NCBI GenBank assembly: GCA_017473555.1
Contig: JAFUKO010000096.1
Span: forward strand, 1 to 34,505
Length of the DNA stretch: 34,505 nt
Source of the DNA: Ruminococcus sp.
GTDB taxonomy: Bacteria > Bacillota > Clostridia > Oscillospirales > Acutalibacteraceae
Direction of reading: 5' to 3'
Of the stretch, positions 22,005-33,402 are shown one piece after another (within the stretch, counting starts at the first letter, position 1; the number at the start of each line of letters is the position of its first letter). Made by a program: the position numbers and the translations under genes. The notes beneath the pieces are model-generated. The model worked only from the letters and a program-made list of their open reading frames with translations. It did not search any database and was not told the origin of the DNA.

Positions 22005-23336
22005 ATGGGTTCTTTTGAAGAAGCTTGGCAAGTAATATGTGACTACTTTCAAAACGAGAAAAAAATAACAGACGTTGCTTACAAAACATGGATAAGCCGT
22101 ATAGAACCAAAAAATATTGACTTTGAAAAGGGCGAGATTACACTTCTTGTTCCTAATGATTTTCATAGACAAACACTGATGCGCTGTTACATACCGATGC
22201 TTGAAGACGCCTATTTAGCTGTTTTCGGCACAACATTTACTACAAATTTCATTGTACCTGATGAAATTGAGAAAAAAGAACAGACAAAATTTTTATCAAA
22301 TGAACAGTCAGCAGATGCAGGGTACGAATTTACATTTGATACCTTTATTGTCGGACAGAGTAATAAATTTGCTCACGCTGCGTGTCTTGCAGTTTCACAG
22401 AATCCTGCTGCTGCATATAACCCTCTATTTTTATATGGTAACTCAGGACTTGGTAAAACGCACCTGCTTTATGCTATCGGTAATGATATTAAAAATTCTA
22501 ACCCTGATAAGAAAATAGTTTATGTCAAGGGTGATGATTTTACAAATGAGCTTATTGAATCAATCAGGCTTGCTACAATGTCAGAATTCAGACAAAAGTA
22601 CAGACAGGCAGATGTTCTTTTAGTAGACGACGTTCAGTTTATCGGTGGTAAAGAAAGAACACAGGAAGAGTTCTTCCACACATTTAACACTTTATTTGAA
22701 GCCAATAAACAGATTGTACTTACATCTGACCGTCCACCAAAAGAAATCAAAACTCTTGAAGACAGACTTCGCTCACGTTTTGAATCAGGTCTTCTCGCTG
22801 ATATCCAGCCACCTGATCTTGAAACAAGAATCGCTATTATCAAGCGTAAATCTGAAATCTTAGGTCTGAATCTTGAGGATGAAATCTGTGAAAGTATTGC
22901 ACAGAAACTTAAAACTAATATCCGTCAGCTTGAGGGTGTTGTTAAAAAACTTAAAGCCAGATTCTACTTAACAGGTGAAACAGCATCAATTCAGACAGTA
23001 AGCGAAGCTATCTCAGATATTTTAAATAACGAAGCTCCACCGGAGCTAACGGTTGAAAAAATTATTGATGAGGTTGCACGTACATTTGGTGTAAATGCTG
23101 ATGATATCCGCTCTCAGAAATCCCGTAAAGCTAATATCAACAAACCTCGTCAGATTGCTATCTTCATCGTAAGAGAGCTTACTTCTCTATCAATGGAGGC
23201 TGTCGGTAAAGAATTTGGTGGAAGACACTATTCAACCATTGTTTATACAATTCAGCAGGTTGAAAAGAATATGAAAACCGATATGAATTTAAAAGCAACT
23301 GTAGAAGATATTATCAAAAATATCCGTGACAGGTAA
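22005..23336 (+). CDS. dnaA: Chromosomal replication initiator protein DnaA
   Basis: DnaA (443 residues) binds oriC, forms an ATP-dependent filament and melts the origin. Domain I is at 1-85, a short linker at 86-105, the AAA+ domain at 106-325 with Walker A GNSGLGKT (145-152), Walker B LLVDDV (205-210) and the box VII arginine in LRSRFESGLLADI, and domain IV is C-terminal. The domain IV signature is FGGRHYSTIV, where most bacteria have FGGRDHTTV; the usual Asp-His are His408-Tyr409. The start is ATG 22005, 7 nt after GGAGG; an in-frame ATG at 21984 lacks a ribosome site. It is transcribed alone, with a 288-bp gap before dnaN. Confidence 0.98.
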   Translation: MGSFEEAWQVICDYFQNEKKITDVAYKTWISRIEPKNIDFEKGEITLLVPNDFHRQTLMRCYIPMLEDAYLAVFGTTFTTNFIVPDEIEKKEQTKFLSNEQSADAGYEFTFDTFIVGQSNKFAHAACLAVSQNPAAAYNPLFLYGNSGLGKTHLLYAIGNDIKNSNPDKKIVYVKGDDFTNELIESIRLATMSEFRQKYRQADVLLVDDVQFIGGKERTQEEFFHTFNTLFEANKQIVLTSDRPPKEIKTLEDRLRSRFESGLLADIQPPDLETRIAIIKRKSEILGLNLEDEICESIAQKLKTNIRQLEGVVKKLKARFYLTGETASIQTVSEAISDILNNEAPPELTVEKIIDEVARTFGVNADDIRSQKSRKANINKPRQIAIFIVRELTSLSMEAVGKEFGGRHYSTIVYTIQQVEKNMKTDMNLKATVEDIIKNIRDR

Positions 23337-23624
23337 AATTAAGTAATTATAGCGATGTTTTTAGGTGTAAAAAATTGTCAAAGTTTTACTATATTTTCAT
23401 CAACATTATCTCCACATAAATTAACATGATGTTGAAAACTCAGCGTAAAAAATAAAAAGTATAATTTTTTCCTTATTTTTTATTAAGAATTAAATTAAAA
23501 TTTATCCGATGAAAACTGGACAATTTTTAATTTCAACATATTAACATCCCCTACTATAACTACTAAAATATTATAATTATTACATTTGATTAGATTGATT
23601 TAGTTAAACAAAGGAGAACATAAA
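23337..23624. other. oriC: oriC between dnaA and dnaN (unwinding region)
   Basis: A 288-bp AT-rich gap with no gene. It holds a cluster of TCAACAT-type motifs: TCATCAACAT (23398-23407), TTTTCAACAT on the minus strand (23429-23438), ATTTCAACAT (23530-23539), plus TTAACAT at 23421-23427 and 23541-23547. Only one near-classical box, ATCTCCACA (23408-23416), is seen. The last motif pair abuts CCCC (23548-23551) and then TAC-TAT-AAC-TAC-TAA-AAT (23552-23569), followed by AT-only sequence. This matches the order seen in Bacillus: DnaA boxes, GC clamp, DnaA-trio, AT-rich duplex to be opened. Confidence 0.8.
23541..23569 (+). promoter_or_regulatory. Possible dnaN promoter inside the unwinding element
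   Basis: TTAACA (23541-23546), a 17-nt spacer and TAAAAT (23564-23569). It coincides with the last putative DnaA box and the trio repeat, so DnaA binding at the origin could control dnaN-recF expression. Confidence 0.5.
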
Positions 23625-24731
23625 ATGAAATTTACATGCTTACGTTCAGAACTGGCTTCTGCTGTATCAAATGTACAGCGTGCAGTTTCTGCTAAAGCTT
23701 CTATACCTGCACTCGAAGGTATTTTGATCAGAGCATATGGCTCAAATCTTGTTTTATCAGGTTACGACCTTGAAATAGGAATTACAACAACTATGGATGC
23801 TACAGTTAACGAAGAAGGTGAAATTGTTGTATCAGCAAAACTTTTCTCTGATATTGTAAGAAAGCTTCCTGAAGAAATCGTTTGCATTGAAACTGACGAT
23901 AGATTGATTACTTATATTACAAGTGGTCAGGCTGATTATCAGATTGTTGGTATTTCCTCAAATGAATATCCTGATCTTCCTCAGTTTGAACAGACTGATA
24001 ATATCGTTGTAAATGCAGAAATTTTAAAGAATATGATCAGACAGACTATTTTCGCTGTTTCTGATAATATGGCTAAGCCTATCTATACAGGTTCACTTTT
24101 TGATATTGAAAACAATGTTTTAAGAATTGTTTCTGTTGACGGCTACAGAATGGCTATAAGAGAAGAAAATGTAGATTCAAACAGTACAAATAAATTTGTA
24201 GTTCCGGGTAAAACACAGAGCGAAATTTTGAAACTTATCACAGACGATAAAAAAGATGTTGAAATAGTTATCGGTCAGCGTCATATCAGCTTTAAAATTG
24301 AAAATTACTCAATTATTTCACGACTTATCGAGGGTAATTTCCTTGACTATAAAACTACAGTTCCAAAAACTGCTCAGACAGAGCTTGTTATCAATACCAG
24401 AAAACTGTCAAATTCAGTAGACAGAATGTCACTTCTAACAAGTGAAAAAATTCAGTCACCTGTAAGAATGTCTATAACATCAGATCAGATTAAGCTTTCA
24501 TGCTCCACAGCAGTAGGTAAAGCAAACGATGTTTTAGATGTTTCTACAATCGGTAACGATGTAGAAATTGGTTTTAACAACAAATATTTACTTGATGCTC
24601 TCAAAAACAGCGATACAGACGAAATCAAACTTGTGCTCAATGGTCCACTTGCTCCGATGATTGTAAAACCTGTTAACTCAGATGCTTTTACTTTCCTTGT
24701 TGTGCCAATGAGATTATCAAACGAGGGTTGA
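23625..24731 (+). CDS. dnaN: DNA polymerase III beta subunit (sliding clamp)
   Basis: DnaN (368 residues) forms the ring-shaped dimer that holds DNA polymerase III and many repair proteins on DNA. The N-terminus [20 protein letters not shown], the segment [14 protein letters not shown] and the C-terminal [10 protein letters not shown] (FLIMPMRL-type ending) are diagnostic. The three topologically similar clamp domains are of normal length. AAAGGAG lies 8 nt upstream of the ATG. It is followed after 1 nt by the small S4-domain gene, then recF, remB and a zinc-ribbon gene with overlaps, forming one operon. Confidence 0.98.
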   Translation: MKFTCLRSELASAVSNVQRAVSAKASIPALEGILIRAYGSNLVLSGYDLEIGITTTMDATVNEEGEIVVSAKLFSDIVRKLPEEIVCIETDDRLITYITSGQADYQIVGISSNEYPDLPQFEQTDNIVVNAEILKNMIRQTIFAVSDNMAKPIYTGSLFDIENNVLRIVSVDGYRMAIREENVDSNSTNKFVVPGKTQSEILKLITDDKKDVEIVIGQRHISFKIENYSIISRLIEGNFLDYKTTVPKTAQTELVINTRKLSNSVDRMSLLTSEKIQSPVRMSITSDQIKLSCSTAVGKANDVLDVSTIGNDVEIGFNNKYLLDALKNSDTDEIKLVLNGPLAPMIVKPVNSDAFTFLVVPMRLSNEG

Positions 24732-24732
24732 T

Positions 24733-24951
24733 ATGAGTAAAGAAGTTATAAAAATTAACGAAGAATTTATCCGTTTGCAGGATCTTATAAAATTTGCCGG
24801 TGTTGTACCTACTGGTGGTCAGGCAAAATATCTTATCCAGAACGGTGAAATTAAAGTAAACGGTGAAGTATGCACTATGCGTGGTAAAAAAATGCGTGAT
24901 GGTGATATTGCACAGTTTGAAGAAAAAATCATTGAGGTAAAAATAGAGTGA
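24733..24951 (+). CDS. yaaA: S4-domain RNA-binding protein YaaA (RlbA)
   Basis: A 72-residue protein consisting of one S4 RNA-binding domain. The core [20 protein letters not shown] and the following [14 protein letters not shown] are the S4 signature. It is conserved between dnaN and recF in Firmicutes. The Bacillus homologue has been linked to 50S ribosome assembly, so a role in RNA biology is probable. The ATG lies 1 nt after the dnaN stop, and the recF GTG start overlaps its end by 4 bp. Confidence 0.94.
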   Translation: MSKEVIKINEEFIRLQDLIKFAGVVPTGGQAKYLIQNGEIKVNGEVCTMRGKKMRDGDIAQFEEKIIEVKIE

Positions 24952-26045
24952 TTATTAAAAAGCTCAGGTTTGAAAATTTCAGAAATCTTTCAAACGGTGA
25001 GATAATCCCTTGTGAAAAAGTTAATGTTATTTATGGCGACAATGCTCAGGGAAAGACTAATCTGCTTGAAGCTATCTGGCTTTTTTGCGGAGGTCATTCT
25101 TTCAGAGGTGCCAAAGAAAATGAGCTGATACATTTTGATGACAGCTTTTTCAAGCTGAATATGGATTTTTATTCGTATGATAGAGATCAGAGTGCTGAAA
25201 TCGCTTTTTCACAGAATAAAAAGAAAATTAAAATCAATGGTGTAGATAAAAATTCATCATCTTATCTAACAGAAATTTTTTCTTGTGTTGTTTTTTCACC
25301 TGAAAATATGACACTTGTAAAACGTGGTCCATCTCTAAGACGTAAATTTTTAGATGGAGCTATCAGTCAGCAACGTATACGATATGCTGCTGCTCTTGCA
25401 AAATACAATCAAATCATCAATCAACGTAATGCACTTTTAAAAGATATTTATAAGCATCAGGAGTTAAAAGATACTCTTCCTATATGGGATGATTCTCTGG
25501 CTGTGACAGGTGCTATTATTTTAAAAGAGCGTATGGAATATATAAAAGAGCTTAAAGTATACGCTCAGAAATTTCACGATGATATATCAAGCTCTAAAGA
25601 AAAGCTAGATATAGAATATATTTCAAATGCCGGTGTAACTGAAGAAGATACCATAGAGATTATCACAGAAAAACTCCGTGTAGCTTATGAAAAATCACGC
25701 AAAGATGATTATCATACAGGTTATACCAATATCGGACCTCACAGGGATGATATGGAGATAAAAATAAATGGTATTTCTGCTAAGACTTTTGGTTCTCAGG
25801 GACAGCAAAGAAGTGCTGTATTATCACTTAAACTTGCTCAGGCTCAATTGCTATATAGTAAAAATGGCGAAAAACCCGTTATTTTACTTGATGATGTATT
25901 ATCTGAGCTCGATCCTAAACGTCAGGATTTCTTGCTTAATAAAGTAGATTCATATCAGGTTTTTGTCACATGTTGTGAAGAGTCAAACAAAGAGCAGTTA
26001 AAACAAGGCAAAGTTTTTTATATAAACAATGGCGAGGTGTGCTGA
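24948..26045 (+). CDS. recF: DNA replication and repair protein RecF
   Basis: RecF (365 residues) is an SMC-like ATPase that, with RecO and RecR, helps load RecA at gapped DNA and restart forks. It has Walker A GDNAQGKT (30-37), the ABC signature [18 protein letters not shown], and Walker [14 protein letters not shown]. The N-terminal LRFENFRNL is typical. Translation starts at GTG 24948, which overlaps the yaaA stop (GTGA arrangement), and the stop overlaps the remB start by one base (TGATG). Confidence 0.97.
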   Translation: MIIKKLRFENFRNLSNGEIIPCEKVNVIYGDNAQGKTNLLEAIWLFCGGHSFRGAKENELIHFDDSFFKLNMDFYSYDRDQSAEIAFSQNKKKIKINGVDKNSSSYLTEIFSCVVFSPENMTLVKRGPSLRRKFLDGAISQQRIRYAAALAKYNQIINQRNALLKDIYKHQELKDTLPIWDDSLAVTGAIILKERMEYIKELKVYAQKFHDDISSSKEKLDIEYISNAGVTEEDTIEIITEKLRVAYEKSRKDDYHTGYTNIGPHRDDMEIKINGISAKTFGSQGQQRSAVLSLKLAQAQLLYSKNGEKPVILLDDVLSELDPKRQDFLLNKVDSYQVFVTCCEESNKEQLKQGKVFYINNGEVC

Positions 26046-26311
26046 TGTACTTACACTTAGGTAACGAAACGGTTATAAAAACCGAACAGATTATCGGCAT
26101 ATTTGACCTTGATACTTCTACCGTGTCTAAGCACACGCGTGACTATCTCTCTAAATGTGAAAAGAATAAGGAAGCGTTTACCGTATCTTTTGAGCTTCCT
26201 AAATCATTCATACTGTGCAGTGATGGTAAAGAACAGAAAATATATATTTGTCAGCTATCATCTAAAACTGTACAAAAAAGATTGTTATCACGAAAGGACG
26301 CAAATTTATGA
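26045..26311 (+). CDS. remB: RemB/DUF370-type regulatory protein
   Basis: An 88-residue protein of the DUF370/RemA-RemB family at its canonical place between recF and gyrB. The family N-terminus is [20 protein letters not shown], followed by DLDTSTVSK. RemA is a DNA-binding regulator of matrix genes in Bacillus; RemB (YaaB) is its recF-linked paralogue, with a less clear role. The start ATG 26045 overlaps the recF stop and has GAGGTG upstream. The last bases overlap the next gene (ATGA), so translation is coupled. Confidence 0.88.
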   Translation: MYLHLGNETVIKTEQIIGIFDLDTSTVSKHTRDYLSKCEKNKEAFTVSFELPKSFILCSDGKEQKIYICQLSSKTVQKRLLSRKDANL

Positions 26312-26895
26312 AAATCACAAAATGTCCGTATTGCGGAAAACAGCTCACTTTTATGCAGGCTTTTTTAGTGCGTAACAGAGGAGAGTATTTTTGCAATAAA
26401 TGTAAAAAGGAATCCAACATTCTGATTAAAAAATCACTTTTGACTCCATTTATAGGAGCAGTTGTATTGTCTTTAATATTTTTAGCTATATTTTTATTTA
26501 TGACAGAAAAAACCAATCTGTGGTTTATGCTTTTAGTTGCATTACCATTTTTCGGTTTTTATATGCTTACACCTTTTTATGTTGATCTTAAACCACGTAA
26601 AAAGCATATGGATGTTCTTTATGATACAGGAATGATTGATAGTCCGATTGTTGATCCTGATCCTACTATGGCTAAAACATCACGTGTTATACCTACATTT
26701 GTTGATGATGTGGTATTAACAGATCACGATAAACCTGTTATTAATGCTGATGTTTTCAATGCAATCAAAGAAGAACGCAAAATTATGGAACAGGAATCCA
26801 GCGGTGATACAAAGAGCTTTTCTAAATTTGAAAATATTTCAAGCAATAAAAATATCGACGCTACTATGCCTGTTAATGATTTGAAAAATCTTTGA
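26308..26895 (+). CDS. Zinc-ribbon membrane protein of unknown function
   Basis: A 195-residue protein. Two CxxC pairs (Cys6/Cys9 and Cys29/Cys32) make a zinc ribbon at the N-terminus. Two hydrophobic helices (about 46-66 and 72-92) follow, with only four residues (TEKT/N) between them. About 100 polar, acidic residues, probably disordered, follow on the cytoplasmic side. It starts inside the remB stop (ATGA) and is the last gene of the dnaN operon before a weak terminator. I do not recognise a functional family. Its fixed place in the replication operon is the main clue, and a link to membrane or stress signalling would be speculation. Confidence 0.8.
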   Translation: MKITKCPYCGKQLTFMQAFLVRNRGEYFCNKCKKESNILIKKSLLTPFIGAVVLSLIFLAIFLFMTEKTNLWFMLLVALPFFGFYMLTPFYVDLKPRKKHMDVLYDTGMIDSPIVDPDPTMAKTSRVIPTFVDDVVLTDHDKPVINADVFNAIKEERKIMEQESSGDTKSFSKFENISSNKNIDATMPVNDLKNL

Positions 26896-26915
26896 TATAG
26901 AATTTTAAGTAAAAT

Positions 26916-26945
26916 AAATCTGATGAAACCCCATCCGGATTTTTA
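26916..26945 (+). terminator. Weak terminator before gyrB
   Basis: AAATC/GATTT arms (26916-26920 with 26938-26942) with an inner GATG/CATC stem, followed by a T-rich run. It is poor in GC, so read-through into gyrB is likely. Confidence 0.45.
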
Positions 26946-26964
26946 TATATAAGTAAGTGAATGA

Positions 26965-28956
<1,992 letters not shown>

Positions 28957-29001
28957 TCGAATACCAGAAAAAGTATTGATAACTGATTGAAGGTGCAAAA
29001 T

Positions 29002-31542
29002 TTGGATAACGAAAAGAACTTAAATAATACAAATGAAAACACTGAGAACAGTGGTATGGTAGGTAAAGTTATAGACGTTGATATTAACCGTGAAATGAGA
29101 AAATCATTCCTTGACTACTCAATGAGTGTTATTGTATCACGTGCTTTGCCTGATGTACGAGATGGTCTGAAGCCTGTACATCGCCGTATTCTCTATACAA
29201 TGTTTGAAAATGGTTTAGAACCTAACAAACCTTATCGTAAATGTGCCGATACTGTTGGTAACGTGCTCGGTAAGTATCACCCACACGGTGACTCCTCTGT
29301 TTACGATGCAATGGTACGTTTGGCTCAGGATTTTTCAATGAGATATATGCTCGTTGACGGTCATGGTAACTTTGGTTCTGTCGATGGTGACCCTCCTGCT
29401 GCTTACCGTTATACTGAGTCAAAGCTCTCAAAAATTTCTCTCGAAATGGTTACTGATATCGACAAGGAAACTGTCGATTTTATGCCAAACTTCGACGACA
29501 GACTTAAAGAGCCTACAGTTTTACCTAGCCGATTCCCTAACTTGCTTGTAAATGGTAGTTCAGGTATCGCTGTTGGTATGGCTACAAATATTCCGCCTCA
29601 TAACTTAGGTGAAGCAGTAGACGCTATGTGTCTGCTTATTGATAATCCTGACGCAGAAATTGCTGAACTTATGGAATGTATGCCTGGTCCTGACTTTCCG
29701 ACAGGCGGTATTATCATGGGTCGTTCAGGTATAAGAGCAGCTTACGCGACAGGCAGAGGTAAAATTATTGTTAGAGCTAAGACAGAAATTGTTGAAGCTA
29801 AAAATAACAGATTTAAGATTATCGTTACTGAGCTTCCATACGTTGTAAATAAAGCAAGACTTATTGAAAATATAGCTGATTTAGTTAAAGACAAGCGTAT
29901 AGAAGGTATCTCAAACATTGAGGACCACTCAGATAGAAATGGTATGCACATCGAAATTCATATCAAGCGTGAGGCTTCACCTCAGGTGGTGCTCAATCAG
30001 CTCTTTATGCTGACACAGCTCCAGTCAACTTTCGGTTGCATTATGCTCGCTATTGTAAACGGCGAACCTAAAATCTTAACACTCAAAGAGATGCTCCAGC
30101 ACTACATTGACCATCAGGTTGATGTTATCACACGTCGTACTATCTACGATCTGAGAAAAGCTAAAGAGCGTGCTCATATTTTAGAGGGTTTGAAAATTGC
30201 TATCGATAATATCGACGAAGTAATTGCTATTATCCGTAAGTCAAAAGACCAGGCTTCTGCTAAAATCGGTCTTATGGAGCGTTTCGGACTTGACGAAGCT
30301 CAGGCTCAGGCTATCGTTTCTATGCGTCTTGGTCAACTCACAAATATGGAGCGTACCAAGATTGAAGACGAACTTGCTGCTTTAGCCGCTAAAATTGCTG
30401 AGTATAACGAGATTTTAGCAAGTGAAGAAAGAAAACTTTCTCTTGTTAAAGAAGAAGCAATCGCAGTCAGAAACAAATACGCTGACCCACGTAGAACAGA
30501 AATCTGTGCTATTAGCGGTGAGGTTGATATCGAAGACCTTATTCCAAAGGAAGACTGCGTTGTAACAATGACAAAATTCGGTTATATCAAGCGTCTTGCT
30601 GAGGATACATATAAGCTCCAGCGTCGTGGTGGTCGTGGTGTATCCGGTATGACAAGAAAAGAAGAAGATACCGTAACCGAGATGTTTATTTCTAACTCAC
30701 ACGACTATATTCTGTTCTTCACTGACAAGGGCAGAGTATACAGACTCAAGTGTTACGAAGTTCCTGAAAGTTCACGCCAGTCAAAGGGTATGAATATTGC
30801 AAATATTTTACCTATAGGCACTGACGAAAAGGTTACTTCTATGATTCGTGTGCCTGAATTTAACGAGGATAAATACCTTGTAATGGTTACAAAGCAAGGT
30901 ATCATCAAACGTATTGAGCTTAATGCATATAATACAGCACGTAAGGGTGGTCTTATCGCTCTTGATCTTAACGAGGGTGATGAGCTTGCCTGGGTAAGAA
31001 TGACTGACGGTAACGATGAAATTATTATCGCTACACGTAAGGGTATGGCTATCCGTTTCAATGAAAATGATGTCAGACCTATGGGACGACAGGCACGTGG
31101 TGTCAAGGCACTTAAATTAAAAGAAAATGACTATGTAATCGGTATGAGCGTTATTGATGAGGACAGCTATGTTCTTACAGTTTCATCAACAGGTTACGGA
31201 AGACTTTCATCTCCTTCTGATTATCGCACTCAGAGCCGTGGAGGTAAGGGTCTTACTAACTATCATATCGAAAAATATGGAGAAGTAGCAGCGCTCAGTG
31301 TTGTTTCAAAGGATGATGACGTTATCATAATTTCAGCAAATGGTGTCATTATCCGTATTAAAGCCGATACTATCCGTCTGTGTGCACGTCCTAGTAAGGG
31401 TGTAACAGTTATGAAGATTAAGGATGATAACGAGGTTGTAACAGTTGCCGCTGTTCCTCACGAGGATGAAGAAACAGACGAAGTGGTAGAGTCTGAAAAC
31501 GCTGATGTTGTTGAAACAACAGAAGAAACTGTTACAGAATAA
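29002..31542 (+). CDS. gyrA: DNA gyrase subunit A
   Basis: GyrA (846 residues) cuts and rejoins DNA in gyrase. The catalytic Tyr is Tyr137 in AAYRYTE. The quinolone-determining region reads [12 protein letters not shown]: Ser98 and Asp102 (E. coli 83 and 87) are wild type, so no classical fluoroquinolone resistance mutation is present. The C-terminal beta-pinwheel has the GyrA box [10 protein letters not shown], needed for DNA wrapping. An acidic tail of about 30 residues ends the protein. The start is TTG 29002, 7 nt after AAGGTG; a longer TTG start at 28987 has no ribosome site. A lipoprotein gene begins 17 bp after the stop. Confidence 0.98.
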   Translation: MDNEKNLNNTNENTENSGMVGKVIDVDINREMRKSFLDYSMSVIVSRALPDVRDGLKPVHRRILYTMFENGLEPNKPYRKCADTVGNVLGKYHPHGDSSVYDAMVRLAQDFSMRYMLVDGHGNFGSVDGDPPAAYRYTESKLSKISLEMVTDIDKETVDFMPNFDDRLKEPTVLPSRFPNLLVNGSSGIAVGMATNIPPHNLGEAVDAMCLLIDNPDAEIAELMECMPGPDFPTGGIIMGRSGIRAAYATGRGKIIVRAKTEIVEAKNNRFKIIVTELPYVVNKARLIENIADLVKDKRIEGISNIEDHSDRNGMHIEIHIKREASPQVVLNQLFMLTQLQSTFGCIMLAIVNGEPKILTLKEMLQHYIDHQVDVITRRTIYDLRKAKERAHILEGLKIAIDNIDEVIAIIRKSKDQASAKIGLMERFGLDEAQAQAIVSMRLGQLTNMERTKIEDELAALAAKIAEYNEILASEERKLSLVKEEAIAVRNKYADPRRTEICAISGEVDIEDLIPKEDCVVTMTKFGYIKRLAEDTYKLQRRGGRGVSGMTRKEEDTVTEMFISNSHDYILFFTDKGRVYRLKCYEVPESSRQSKGMNIANILPIGTDEKVTSMIRVPEFNEDKYLVMVTKQGIIKRIELNAYNTARKGGLIALDLNEGDELAWVRMTDGNDEIIIATRKGMAIRFNENDVRPMGRQARGVKALKLKENDYVIGMSVIDEDSYVLTVSSTGYGRLSSPSDYRTQSRGGKGLTNYHIEKYGEVAALSVVSKDDDVIIISANGVIIRIKADTIRLCARPSKGVTVMKIKDDNEVVTVAAVPHEDEETDEVVESENADVVETTEETVTE

Positions 31543-31559
31543 TCGTTTAAAGTAAGCTT

Positions 31560-32294
31560 ATGAAAAGAATTTTTTGTATTTTAATTGTTATTTTATTAGT
31601 GCTGTCTCTTTGTGCTTGTAATAAAGAGACAGCAACAAAGGGTATTATGACCGACAGCTCAGCTGACGAGGTTCCTTTAACGGTAAAATATCCTGCACCG
31701 ACAAATCTTACATACGAAGACAGCGACAATAATCTCGGAGCACGCTATGTTTTTACACTCGAAGAGTTTAACACTATGTTAAATACTGCGTGTGAAAATT
31801 TGGGCACAACAGATGTTGACCAGTACTTTGATTATAGTAACTGGCAGGTTATGTCTGATAACTTAACCGACAACAATGGTATTAAGTATTCTTCGTATTA
31901 CTACGCTACCGATACTCTGACTATCACAGCCGCTGTTGAAAACGAGTCAGGAAAAGTAATGAACTTGGGTTGCGGTACATCTTATGATGAATTTGCAAAC
32001 GCTGATGCTGATTATCAGTATACAGTAATGCTCACTTCTGCTATAATTGCGATGGTGGCAGGCGGATATACTGAAAACGACATCGAGTTTTTATATTGCA
32101 TCTTTTTTGATTCTGCAAAATTTAACGAGCAGTTTATCTATCATAACAATATCTATATGATGAATATCAGTAAATCAGAGGGCGAAGAGGGTTCTGCTCT
32201 ATTGTTTATGACATCACCATGTAAGGATGAGATAAAGTCAGAGTGGGAGTTAACTGATTACAAAAACTACAACGGTACATATAAAAACGAGTAG
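31560..32294 (+). CDS. Lipoprotein of unknown function
   Basis: A 244-residue predicted lipoprotein. The signal peptide MKRIFCILIVILLVLSLCAC ends in a lipobox (LCAC), giving a lipid-anchored Cys20. The mature part is acidic and has no family I recognise. It contains the segment YVFTLEEFNTMLNTACENLG and several Tyr/Asn-rich strands. A hydrophobic segment (YQYTVMLTSAIIAMVAGG) in the second half is more likely a buried helix. The gene starts 17 bp after gyrA with a poor ribosome site. It could be read through from gyrA or have its own weak promoter. A short hairpin with T's follows. Confidence 0.72.
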   Translation: MKRIFCILIVILLVLSLCACNKETATKGIMTDSSADEVPLTVKYPAPTNLTYEDSDNNLGARYVFTLEEFNTMLNTACENLGTTDVDQYFDYSNWQVMSDNLTDNNGIKYSSYYYATDTLTITAAVENESGKVMNLGCGTSYDEFANADADYQYTVMLTSAIIAMVAGGYTENDIEFLYCIFFDSAKFNEQFIYHNNIYMMNISKSEGEEGSALLFMTSPCKDEIKSEWELTDYKNYNGTYKNE

Positions 32295-32300
32295 TTTTAT

Positions 32301-32318
32301 ACTCTTTGAGAGTTTTTT
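32301..32318 (+). terminator. Short terminator-like hairpin
   Basis: A 5-bp stem ACTCT/AGAGT around TTG, followed by a run of T's. It is weak and probably leaky. Confidence 0.4.
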
Positions 32319-32350
32319 ATAGATATTTAATGCAAAGGAGCTATGAAAAA

Positions 32351-33382
32351 ATGGGAGAAATTTATATCCTCAGAGTACTCTCAGGTGTCAGATTTTCAAA
32401 AATTGACAAGGTACTCACAACTGTAAAAGAAAAATCAGGACAGAGCAAAATCAAGACTTTTTTTGATATTATAAACTGTGCTCTCCGCTATGGTGCGGGT
32501 TACAACGACTATGATATTTTTCAGTTCTATAACATCGACGCAAAAAAGCGTAAGACTTATGTGACAAGAGTTTTGAACAAAAAAATCATTATGAAGTGTA
32601 ACGACCAGAGCGTATCAGACGAGCTTCACTATAAGAGCCGTTTCAACCGTAAGTATTCAAAATACTTAGGTCGTGGTTGGTATGATATGGAGAGAGGTAC
32701 TTTCGAAGAATTTGAAAAATTCTGTAGTGATAAGGAGTACTTATTCTGCAAGCCTGACGGACTTGATTCAGGTCGTGGTATCGAAAAGCTGAAAATCGCT
32801 GATTTTGATAGCATAAAAGCTATCTACGAGTACTGCAAGGAGAAGAATTTTGGTGTTGTTGAAGAGGTTGCTAAACAGCATCCTAAAATGGCATCTCTTC
32901 ACCCTGAGTCAGTTAACTGTGTAAGAATGCAGACTATTGTTGTTGATGGCAAGCCACACCTTGTTTATGCTGCTTGTAAAGCAGGTAACGGCGGTCACTT
33001 TGTTGACAACCTCGGTTTTGACGGTATCAATATTCCTGTAGATAAGGAAACAGGCAAGCTGATTAAAACAGGTCGTACAGAGCATCGCCAGCTTTATACT
33101 GAGCATCCTCGCACAGGCGTAGTTTTTGAAGATTTTGAGATTCCTATGTTTAAAGAGGCTGTTGAGCTTTGTTTCAAAGCAGCTTTAGATACCCCTGACG
33201 TTAAATTTGTTGGCTGGGACTGCTATATTGGTGAGGATGGTCCTGGTATCATCGAGGCTAACGACTATCCTGACTACTATTTCTGGCAGCTTCCTGAGCT
33301 TACTCCGGACAGACTTGGTATTTTACCATATTTTGAGAAACTGTTTAAGCAGAAAATAACTCCATATCGTAAGATAAAATAA
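32351..33382 (+). CDS. Sugar-transfer-associated ATP-grasp family protein
   Basis: A 343-residue protein of the ATP-grasp superfamily (sugar-transfer-associated type, ATPgrasp_ST). ATP-grasp enzymes join carboxylates to amines or thiols through an acyl-phosphate. The lysine loop FCKPDGLDSGRGIEKL (about 132-147) should hold ATP. LHPESVNCVRMQTIV is a typical family block. GWDCYIGEDGPGIIEAND carries the metal-binding acidic and Asn residues. Other members lie in capsule or exopolysaccharide clusters, but here no glycosyltransferase neighbours are seen. The start ATG 32351 is 10 nt after AAGGAG; an overlapping out-of-frame ATG at 32343 is not used. The substrate is unknown. Confidence 0.85.
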   Translation: MGEIYILRVLSGVRFSKIDKVLTTVKEKSGQSKIKTFFDIINCALRYGAGYNDYDIFQFYNIDAKKRKTYVTRVLNKKIIMKCNDQSVSDELHYKSRFNRKYSKYLGRGWYDMERGTFEEFEKFCSDKEYLFCKPDGLDSGRGIEKLKIADFDSIKAIYEYCKEKNFGVVEEVAKQHPKMASLHPESVNCVRMQTIVVDGKPHLVYAACKAGNGGHFVDNLGFDGINIPVDKETGKLIKTGRTEHRQLYTEHPRTGVVFEDFEIPMFKEAVELCFKAALDTPDVKFVGWDCYIGEDGPGIIEANDYPDYYFWQLPELTPDRLGILPYFEKLFKQKITPYRKIK

Positions 33383-33402
33383 TAAATATTAAGGTGAAAC
33401 AA

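Noticed and set aside
29102-29140. Quinolone-resistance mutation in gyrA
   Set aside because: The key residues are Ser98 and Asp102, the sensitive states; no resistance change is visible.
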